Below are positions 1 through 4,963 of a stretch of 5,781 nt of DNA, one piece after another. The stretch comes from Lysobacterales bacterium (GTDB lineage: Bacteria; Pseudomonadota; Gammaproteobacteria; Xanthomonadales; SZUA-36). A program made the position numbers and the translations under genes. Every line of letters starts with the position of its first letter. Positions within the stretch are counted from its first letter, which is position 1. Under the pieces are notes generated by a model. It ran no database searches. It saw only the letters and a program-made list of their open reading frames with translations, and was not told the DNA's origin. The stretch spans positions 1 to 5,781 of the forward strand of contig JARFQZ010000011.1 in the NCBI GenBank assembly GCA_029287515.1. The letters run 5' to 3'.

Positions 1-832
1 CCAGGCCAGCAAAATACACGTCCCGGCTGATCCAGAAGCCTGCATTGTGATCCCCACGCAGTTCCAGGAATTGCCTGTCTGGCCCGGCGGCAGCATAAAT
101 CGCCTGGCCCATTTCGAACGGGATGATCTCGTCATCCCGGCTGTGCACGACCAGCACGGGGCTCTTTACCTCGCTGATGTAATCGAGGACCGGGAATTTC
201 AGGCGGGTCAGAAGCCGCGCGGGGAAGATCGGATACAGGCGCCGCGCCATGTCTGCTCCTGAACTGAAACTCGATTCGATGATCAGGGCAGCAGGTTGGC
301 GCCGGCTGGCCAGCCAGGCCCCCACTGCACCGCCCAGAGATCGCCCAAAAATGATGATACGATCGGCCGGAACGCCGCGTTCCCCGACCAGGTAATCCCA
401 GGCGGCTTCAGAGTCCTGGTAGATGCCGGCCTCCGTAGTCTTGCCCGAGCTTTGACCGTAGCCACGGTAGTCGACGATCAGCACATTCAGCCCCAGCTGG
501 TTGAAGATCATGATGCTTTCGAGGCGATGGGAAATATTCCCGGCATTTCCATGGAAGAACAGCAGGCTTCCCCGGGCTTCCGGCGAAGGCACGAACCAGC
601 CGTGAATCCGTTCCCCGTCAGCCGTGTCGATGCGCACGTTTTCATAGTCCAGATCGATGTCGAGCGGAGTCGCGTCCAGCTCGCGGCCGGGCATGTCGGA
701 CAGGAACACCATGGAACCCTGTAACAGGTAAAGCACCAGGCCCAGCAGCACGTAGATGCCGGCAGCCATGCTCAGAATGCTCAATAGTGTCCGCACAGGC
801 CCTTGTCCCAAAACCCAAAGATAGCATGTCAT
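1..832 (-). CDS. Membrane-anchored alpha/beta hydrolase, BEM46/ABHD13-like (3' end outside window)
   Basis: Translating the minus strand from ATG at 832-830 gives an open frame of 277 codons that leaves the window at position 1. Residues about 14-37 form one hydrophobic segment, so the protein is probably anchored in the inner membrane by its N terminus. The alpha/beta-hydrolase core follows: oxyanion-side HGNAGN at 94-99, the strand and turn VDYRGYGQS at about 120-128, nucleophile elbow GRSLGG at 163-168 (Ser165), acid HSRDDEIIP (probably Asp234) and base GDHNAGF (His262). This order and these motifs match the BEM46/ABHD13 group of serine hydrolases; the substrate is unknown. That group is usually about 280-300 residues, so only a short C-terminal piece should be missing. 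The start is uncertain: no clear SD precedes ATG 832, and in-frame GTG (850) and TTG (862) codons lie upstream. It is transcribed divergently from the DUF6498-like gene. Confidence 0.88.
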   Translation of the reverse strand, partial: MTCYLWVLGQGPVRTLLSILSMAAGIYVLLGLVLYLLQGSMVFLSDMPGRELDATPLDIDLDYENVRIDTADGERIHGWFVPSPEARGSLLFFHGNAGNISHRLESIMIFNQLGLNVLIVDYRGYGQSSGKTTEAGIYQDSEAAWDYLVGERGVPADRIIIFGRSLGGAVGAWLASRRQPAALIIESSFSSGADMARRLYPIFPARLLTRLKFPVLDYISEVKSPVLVVHSRDDEIIPFEMGQAIYAAAGPDRQFLELRGDHNAGFWISRDVYFAGL

Positions 833-868
833 GCTGAGGGCGAATTGCACAGTATCCGTCAATCCATC

Positions 869-884
869 ATCATGATTTCATGAT
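869..884. repeat. 16-bp inverted repeat over the start codon of the DUF6498-like gene
   Basis: The arms ATCATGA (869-875) and TCATGAT (878-884) are perfect complements around a TT centre. The repeat sits in the short gap between two divergent genes and includes the ATG at 880-882. It could be a dimeric regulator's site or, as RNA, a small 6-bp hairpin around the start codon. An arm this short and AT-rich can also arise by chance. Confidence 0.4.
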
Positions 885-2148
885 CAGAAAAGGAATTCGA
901 CCGCGCTTCAGGCTCGGGTTTGATTTGCCCGGTCAACAGAACCGCTTTCGGCGGGAACTGCCGTTCAAGCGCGCCTGGGTTGCCATTATCATTCTGGCGG
1001 TTTTCGATCTCGTGTTCCTGATTCCTGCGATCATGACTTTTCAGCAGGCGGTAGAACTGTGGACCAAACCGGACGACCTGTTCAACCTGGTGGCCGCGCT
1101 GTTCATCACGTTCTGGCTGGTCGGCTGGTCGGTCGCTCCGCTGCTGATGACGGCAATCCTGGCTTTTTTGCTGTTCGGCCGGGAAGTAATTACTGCCAAT
1201 CCGGGCAGGGTAGATCAGTTCTTCGGGGTGCCGTTCTTCGGACTATGGCTGCAATATGATCCGGCCAAAATGCGTAACCTGCGCCTGGAAATTCCACCGA
1301 AGAAGTCGGGGAAATCATGGCGCGGCCCCCACGCGGCATTCGATTATGGGGCGAACACGGGTGAATTCGGTTCCAACCTGAGCGAGGCGGAAGTAGCCCG
1401 CATAAAAAACCAGATCGAAATGACTACCGGCACGACGATCCGCAGCGGTGATGCTACGGTAGCAGATCTGCAAGGGGACTGGGCGCCCGACAAACTGACC
1501 AGCGCGTTGGGTGATAGGCCCCGGGAGGCAGTCACCTTAGCGAAATCGGAAGCTGCTCCAGTCACCCTGGCTTCACCTTCCTCCCTGATCCTGATCATCG
1601 CCAACCTGGTCCCTGTCGCTGGAGCCGTGTTCTGGAACTGGGACCTCGGTCATGTCCTGGTTCTGTACTGGGCTGAGAGCGCCATCATCGGCTTTTACAA
1701 CCTGTGCAAGATCATTGTCATCGGAAAATATCTGGCCATCCTGGCCGGGCCGTTTTTCCTTGCCCATTTCGGCGCCTTCATGGCCGTGCACTTCCTTTTT
1801 CTATACACCATCTTCATCAAGGGCCCCGAGGGCTGGAATTCTGGGACGGAGCTGGGGGATGTCACAAAAATGTTTATGGCCCTGGCGCCAGCCCTGATCG
1901 CGCTTTTCCTGAGCCACGGCTACTCGTTCCTGGTGAACTTCCTGGGCAGAAAGGAGCATGCGAGCCGGACCATCCAGACCCAGATGTCCGAGCCTTACGG
2001 GCGCATCATTTTCATGCATTTGGTCATTATCTTTGGTGGCGGTCTGGCGCTGGTGCTGGGTGAACCCACCCCGGTGCTGATGATCGTCATCGCCCTGAAG
2101 ATCTGGTTTGATCTGAGGTCGCACCTTAAACAACGCGAGAAGGGTTGA
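880..2148 (+). CDS. Polytopic membrane protein with DUF6498-like C-terminal half
   Basis: This is a 422-residue membrane protein of unknown function. The N terminus is strongly basic, which suggests a cytoplasmic start. Hydrophobic segments are visible at about 32-54, 68-100 (one or two helices), 234-280 (two), 285-313, 331-355, 374-395 and 396-411. Between the two membrane blocks lies a soluble region at about 125-230 with a GPHAAFDYGANTGEFGS stretch, followed by a variable, Ala/Thr-rich linker. The C-terminal half has the arrangement I associate with DUF6498: LYWAES near 262, FFLAHFGAFMAVH at 292-304, LSHGYSFLVNF at 344-354, and PYGRIIFMH at 372-380 followed by Gly-rich helix residues. Family membership is from memory of the pattern, not a search. 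ATG 880 is the first standard start after an in-frame stop at 835-837, but no SD is seen before it. A later non-ATG start such as TTG at 925 cannot be excluded. Confidence 0.85.
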   Translation: MIRKGIRPRFRLGFDLPGQQNRFRRELPFKRAWVAIIILAVFDLVFLIPAIMTFQQAVELWTKPDDLFNLVAALFITFWLVGWSVAPLLMTAILAFLLFGREVITANPGRVDQFFGVPFFGLWLQYDPAKMRNLRLEIPPKKSGKSWRGPHAAFDYGANTGEFGSNLSEAEVARIKNQIEMTTGTTIRSGDATVADLQGDWAPDKLTSALGDRPREAVTLAKSEAAPVTLASPSSLILIIANLVPVAGAVFWNWDLGHVLVLYWAESAIIGFYNLCKIIVIGKYLAILAGPFFLAHFGAFMAVHFLFLYTIFIKGPEGWNSGTELGDVTKMFMALAPALIALFLSHGYSFLVNFLGRKEHASRTIQTQMSEPYGRIIFMHLVIIFGGGLALVLGEPTPVLMIVIALKIWFDLRSHLKQREKG

Positions 2149-2190
2149 TGATCGCTCGGTGAAATAAAACCTGTGGTACAGCCGGTATTC

Positions 2191-2199
2191 TGTTAGACT
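2191..2199 (+). promoter_or_regulatory. Possible extended -10 promoter for the rhlE-like gene
   Basis: TGT followed by TAGACT fits the extended -10 form TGnTAnnnT. The hexamer 17 bp upstream (2171-2176, CTGTGG) is a poor -35, which is tolerable for an extended -10 promoter. Transcription would start near 2206 and give a leader of roughly 105 nt. This is based on motif inspection only. Confidence 0.33.
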
Positions 2200-2212
2200 T
2201 CGCGCATTCTTC

Positions 2213-2229
2213 GGCCACGACCGGTGGCC
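2213..2229 (+). other. Leader hairpin upstream of the rhlE-like gene
   Basis: GGCCAC (2213-2218) and GTGGCC (2224-2229) form a perfect 6-bp GC-rich stem with loop GACCG. It lies close to the expected 5' end of the helicase transcript. No T-run follows, so it is not an intrinsic terminator. It may stabilise or regulate the leader; no function is demonstrated by the sequence. Confidence 0.4.
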
Positions 2230-2311
2230 AAATCCCCGATTATCCAAAGACCTGACCGGTATTCGCTCGCCTTTACGGCCGGCGGCAGGACTTTGCGGAG
2301 TACATTCCAAC

Positions 2312-3610
2312 ATGTCATTTGAATCACTCGGCCTCTCGGCCGAACTCCTGCGCGCGGTAAGCGAGCAGGGCTACACTGAACCCACTGCCATCCAGACGCA
2401 GGCTATCCCGATGATCCTGGAGGGCCAGGACCTGATGGCCGGCGCCCAGACGGGCACCGGCAAGACCGCCGGCTTCACGCTGCCCCTGTTGCAGCGCATG
2501 AGCGAAGCTGCCGTTGACCGCAAGCCGCGAAGCGTGCGTGCACTCGTGCTGACGCCGACCCGCGAGCTGGCGATGCAGGTCGCCGCCAGCATCGAGACTT
2601 ATGGCCGCCACCTGCCCCACCGCTCGGCGGTGATCTTCGGTGGCGTCAAGATCAACCCCCAGATCAGCAAACTGCGCCAGGGCGTAGAGGTGCTGGTTGC
2701 GACTCCCGGCCGCCTGCTGGACCACGTGCAGCGCGGAACCATCGACCTGTCGCAGGTGGAGTTCCTGGTGCTGGACGAGGCCGACCGTATGCTCGATATG
2801 GGTTTCATACACGATATCCGTCGCATTCTGAAATGCCTGCCGGCGCGTGAAAACCGGCAAAACCTGCTGTTTTCAGCGACCTTCCCGAAAGAGATCAAAC
2901 AACTGGCAAGCCAGTATCTGAACAGTCCCCAACTGGTCGAAGCGGCTCGCAACAACTCAACGGTCGAACTGATCGAGCAGCGGGTTCACCCGGTAGACAA
3001 GAGCCGCAAACGCGAAATGCTCAGTCACCTGATCGGCGCCGGATACTGGAAACAGGTTCTGGTGTTTACACGCACCAAGCACGGCGCCAACCGGCTGGCG
3101 CGCCAGCTGGAAGCGGATGGTCTGAGCACTACCGCCATCCACGGCAACAAGAGCCAGGCGGCACGCACCCGCGCCCTGTCGGAATTCAAGCAAGGGACGG
3201 TTCGCGTTCTGGTCGCAACGGACATTGCCGCCCGGGGCCTGGACATCGATCAGCTGCCGCATGTGGTCAACTTCGACCTGCCGAACGTGCCTGAGGACTA
3301 CGTTCATCGTATCGGCCGTACCGGCCGGGCCGGGAACGAGGGTATGGCGGTCTCACTGGTTTCCCCCGATGAGTCGAAGCTGCTTCGCAGTATCGAGAGC
3401 CTGACCGGGCAGGAGATTCCGCAGCAGGTGCTCGAAGGTTACGAAGTAACTACCCGGGCCCAGCAGGAGAACGCTCGCAATAACCACCGGAAGTCCAGCC
3501 AACGCAGGCGCAAACCGGCGCAGGCCAAGCGGCACGGCCGCCCCGCAGCACGCAAGCCGGCAACGAAACCTGGCTACAGCTCTGTCGCCAGCAGGTGCTT
3601 TGCCGATTAA
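2312..3610 (+). CDS. rhlE: ATP-dependent RNA helicase, RhlE-type DEAD-box protein
   Basis: A 432-residue cytoplasmic helicase with every DEAD-box motif intact: Phe3 and Q motif PTAIQ (24-28), motif I AQTGTGKT (45-52), Ia PTRELA (82-87), GG (110-111), TPGR (131-134), II DEAD (155-158), III SAT (188-190), IV VFTRTK (251-256), V ATDIAARGLD (302-311) and VI HRIGRTGRAG (332-341). The opening FESLGL and the KHGANRLARQL and HGNKSQAAR stretches are typical of RhlE rather than DbpA, SrmB or DeaD. RhlE proteins unwind short RNA duplexes in ribosome maturation and mRNA turnover, and are often induced by cold. After about residue 381 the protein becomes a basic, low-complexity tail, which in this family aids RNA binding. 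A GGAG at 2297-2300 lies 11 nt before ATG 2312, slightly farther than ideal. It is convergent with the thioredoxin-like gene, with 36 bp between stop codons. Confidence 0.96.
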   Translation: MSFESLGLSAELLRAVSEQGYTEPTAIQTQAIPMILEGQDLMAGAQTGTGKTAGFTLPLLQRMSEAAVDRKPRSVRALVLTPTRELAMQVAASIETYGRHLPHRSAVIFGGVKINPQISKLRQGVEVLVATPGRLLDHVQRGTIDLSQVEFLVLDEADRMLDMGFIHDIRRILKCLPARENRQNLLFSATFPKEIKQLASQYLNSPQLVEAARNNSTVELIEQRVHPVDKSRKREMLSHLIGAGYWKQVLVFTRTKHGANRLARQLEADGLSTTAIHGNKSQAARTRALSEFKQGTVRVLVATDIAARGLDIDQLPHVVNFDLPNVPEDYVHRIGRTGRAGNEGMAVSLVSPDESKLLRSIESLTGQEIPQQVLEGYEVTTRAQQENARNNHRKSSQRRRKPAQAKRHGRPAARKPATKPGYSSVASRCFAD

Positions 3611-3646
3611 GTTACGCGGCTGACCGCAACGACTGAAGCTTCCCGA

Positions 3647-4288
3647 TCACTCCACCGCATCCGGTCTCAGGATGCGGTGCCGTTCGGCAATATCCCGCAC
3701 GAATTTGAGGATCTGCTTGGAAGTGTAGTGCCTGGCAGGCTCCAACTGGCCGTCGTTGGTAGTGCCTATGACCCGGCCCTGCGCATCGAAGAAGATGGCC
3801 ACTGGAATACCGCGGCTCAGGCTCACTCCCAGTTCATCCGCAACGTGCCGGTTCTGGTTGAACTTGCCAACGTCGACGTTAACGAATCGGAACAGGTCTT
3901 CAGTGTAATCACGAACCTCATCGTCGTTCAGGTTGCGGTGCAGGCTCCAGCAGTCCCGGCACCAGTTTGCGCCGAAAGTGACCATCAGAAATTTCTGCTC
4001 CTCCCGGGCGGCTGAGCGGGCTGCAGCGACCTCGACGGAAGCATCATCGTCGCCGTCGTAGGGCGGAGACAGGCCCTCAAAGTCCTTTGACTGCAGCAAT
4101 CTTGGACGAAACAGTTCCTCAGTGAGCTGGCGATTTTCCTCCTCCAACTGGCTCAGGTGGCTTGCCTGCTGCTGCAGCGCCTCAGGACCAACCAATGTCC
4201 AGCCACCCCATGACAGCACGATTTGGTAAATCGCGAGCCCGCTGATCGCACCTATTGCGAAGCTGATGAATACCGCAGATTTCTGCAT
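3647..4288 (-). CDS. Membrane-anchored periplasmic thioredoxin-fold protein
   Basis: A 213-residue protein. Residues about 5-25 form an uncleaved-looking hydrophobic anchor with Lys3 before it, predicting N-in topology with the rest in the periplasm. Residues about 35-60 (Gln/Glu/Leu rich) look like a short coiled coil. The thioredoxin fold follows: strand and active site VTFGANWCRDC with Cys110 and Cys113, then FVNVDVGKFN, the cis-proline loop RGIPVAIFFD (Pro162), GRVIGTTNDG and a C-terminal helix. The layout resembles Thioredoxin_7-like 'thioredoxin family proteins' rather than classical TrxA or DsbA. It probably acts as a thiol-disulfide oxidoreductase, as both cysteines are present; direction and partner are unknown. 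The start is supported by AAGG about 9 nt upstream of the ATG. It is divergent from the exported receiver-like gene, with 184 bp between start codons. Confidence 0.88.
   Translation of the reverse strand: MQKSAVFISFAIGAISGLAIYQIVLSWGGWTLVGPEALQQQASHLSQLEEENRQLTEELFRPRLLQSKDFEGLSPPYDGDDDASVEVAAARSAAREEQKFLMVTFGANWCRDCWSLHRNLNDDEVRDYTEDLFRFVNVDVGKFNQNRHVADELGVSLSRGIPVAIFFDAQGRVIGTTNDGQLEPARHYTSKQILKFVRDIAERHRILRPDAVE
3653..3679. repeat. Perfect 10-bp stem at the 3' end of the thioredoxin-like gene
   Basis: CACCGCATCC (3653-3662) and GGATGCGGTG (3670-3679) are perfect complements around the loop GGTCTCA. The stem lies inside the last codons of the minus-strand gene, just before its stop, and 43 bp past the helicase stop codon. 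No T-run follows in either direction, so this is not a standard intrinsic terminator. In the gap between convergent genes it could still protect transcript 3' ends or aid termination. Confidence 0.55.
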
Positions 4289-4331
4289 GAAATTAAGCCT
4301 TGAGTTCCTTACTCGGCGGACAATCGCTGTT

Positions 4332-4403
4332 TCAAGTATTGCAGAAAGCTGGATATCCTCAAGTATTTGCCTGTTTTCAGTGTCTTAGACGTGCTCAAAT
4401 TGC
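4332..4403. repeat. Three TCAA...TTGC elements in the divergent intergenic region
   Basis: TCAAGTATTGC (4332-4342) and TCAAGTATTTGC (4359-4370) share their first nine bases with starts 27 bp apart. A shorter relative, TCAAATTGC (4395-4403), starts 36 bp further on. All have the same orientation. They could be binding sites of one regulator controlling the divergent genes. The two longer copies overlap a possible minus-strand promoter, so part of the similarity may reflect promoter elements. Confidence 0.35.
4335..4362 (-). promoter_or_regulatory. Possible promoter of the thioredoxin-like gene
   Basis: On the minus strand TTGAGG (complement of 4357-4362) and AATACT (complement of 4335-4340) are 16 bp apart, each matching 4 of 6 consensus bases. 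The start would fall roughly 40 nt upstream of ATG 4288. It is weak and based only on motif inspection. Confidence 0.28.
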
Positions 4404-4406
4404 ACG
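4390..4406. promoter_or_regulatory. Inverted repeat CGTGC-N7-GCACG, candidate operator
   Basis: CGTGC (4390-4394) and GCACG (4402-4406) form a 17-bp inverted repeat ending 1 bp before the putative -35 box at 4408. That is a common place for an activator or repressor site. With 5-bp arms, chance remains a real explanation. Confidence 0.25.
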
Positions 4407-4407
4407 A

Positions 4408-4437
4408 TTGTCATTCATGTGCTAAACCTTATATATG
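4408..4437 (+). promoter_or_regulatory. Sigma70-like promoter for the exported-protein/barrel operon
   Basis: TTGTCA (4408-4413) matches 5 of 6 bases of the -35 consensus. The AT-rich run supplies -10 candidates TATATA (4430-4435, spacer 16) and TATATG (4432-4437, spacer 18). Transcription would begin near 4442, about 30 nt before ATG 4473. This placement puts the upstream in-frame ATG at 4419 inside the promoter and supports the later start. Confidence 0.5.
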
Positions 4438-4454
4438 CGAAAAATGCTTTCGCA
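4436..4454. promoter_or_regulatory. Palindrome TGCGAAA-N5-TTTCGCA at the expected transcription start
   Basis: The arms TGCGAAA (4436-4442) and TTTCGCA (4448-4454) are perfect 7-bp complements with centre AATGC. It sits between the -10 region and the SD at 4460-4465. As DNA it has the size and symmetry of a repressor operator; as RNA it would be a hairpin at the very 5' end of the transcript. Which applies cannot be decided from sequence. Confidence 0.5.
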
Positions 4455-4459
4455 GACTT

Positions 4460-4465
4460 GGAGGG
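4460..4465 (+). promoter_or_regulatory. Strong ribosome binding site that fixes the start at 4473
   Basis: GGAGGG lies 7 nt before ATG 4473, an ideal SD and spacing. The in-frame ATG at 4419 has no such site and would place 18 extra residues in front of a textbook signal peptide. Confidence 0.8.
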
Positions 4466-4472
4466 TACCGAT

Positions 4473-4940
4473 ATGAAAGTGAAATTCGCGCTTTTGGTGG
4501 TAGTGTTGGCCGTACTTTTCTCCGGTAGCGCACTGGCCTGTGGCGACAGCCTTTACCATGTTGGTAAGGGGGTTTCATACCGGGTATACACCGCGCCGCT
4601 GCCCGGCAGCGTTCTGGTGTACGGTCAGTCCGAGGGCGCAAAACAGCTGGCAGAGGCTCTGGCCCAATCCGGCCACGGAGTGCGCCTGGTCGACAATGAA
4701 ATGGACCTGAGCACGGAACTCCAGTCAGGCAATTATGATGTCGTGATCGCCCCTTACAGCGAGCATGCTGCAGTGGAATCAAGCGACGGTACCGGTGGCG
4801 TCACCTATCTCCCGGTAGCTACAAGCAAGGACGAAGAAAAAGTCGCTGAACAGAATTACTCGAAAGTCATGCTGGCCGAGCGGGATGAGATCAAGCATTA
4901 CCTCAAGGCCATTCACAAGACGCTGAAAAGCAAAACATAA
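4473..4940 (+). CDS. Small exported protein with receiver-like (degenerate) fold pattern
   Basis: A 155-residue protein of unknown function. Residues 1-22 are a signal peptide (basic MKVK, hydrophobic core, SGSALA) with likely signal peptidase I cleavage before Cys23; the mature protein starts CGDSLYHVGKGV. ALAC is a poor lipobox, so a lipoprotein is less likely but possible. Cys23 is the only cysteine of the mature chain. The rest alternates strands and helices: SVLVYG (46-51), helix to about 67, VRLVDN (70-75), helix, YDVVIAP (88-94), VTYLPVA (110-116), a KVML strand (131-134) and a final amphipathic Lys-rich helix. This resembles a CheY-like receiver, but the usual phosphoacceptor Asp after the third strand is absent (IAPY) and no receiver-type Lys-Pro pair follows the last strand. 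The fold is inferred from pattern only. The strong SD fixes the start, and the next gene follows after 23 bp, implying an operon. Confidence 0.85.
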   Translation: MKVKFALLVVVLAVLFSGSALACGDSLYHVGKGVSYRVYTAPLPGSVLVYGQSEGAKQLAEALAQSGHGVRLVDNEMDLSTELQSGNYDVVIAPYSEHAAVESSDGTGGVTYLPVATSKDEEKVAEQNYSKVMLAERDEIKHYLKAIHKTLKSKT

Positions 4941-4963
4941 GCCGTCGCCAGGCGCACGAACCA

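Noticed and set aside
296..724. A 142-codon plus-strand frame at the left end
   Set aside because: The minus strand carries a complete hydrolase catalytic set across the same bases, so this frame is a shadow.
2182..2264. CCGGTATTC present twice (2182-2190 and 2256-2264) before rhlE
   Set aside because: Only a 9-bp match 74 bp apart with no shared flanks; likely chance in a GC-rich spacer.
1801..2313. A 170-codon open frame on the minus strand
   Set aside because: It is antisense to the C-terminal half of the DUF6498-like gene, has a Gln/His/Arg-rich composition typical of a shadow frame, and shows no recognisable domain.
2324..2860. A 178-codon open frame on the minus strand inside rhlE
   Set aside because: It is opposite fully conserved helicase motifs in a GC-rich gene; the composition is that of an antisense shadow.
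3611..3646. A possible intrinsic terminator between rhlE and the thioredoxin-like gene
   Set aside because: Only a 4-bp GCGG/CCGC stem is present here and no T-run follows, so it does not meet the usual terminator pattern.
4419..4472. An upstream in-frame ATG for the exported small protein
   Set aside because: It overlaps the probable promoter, has no SD, and would bury the signal peptide 18 residues in; ATG 4473 has an ideal SD.
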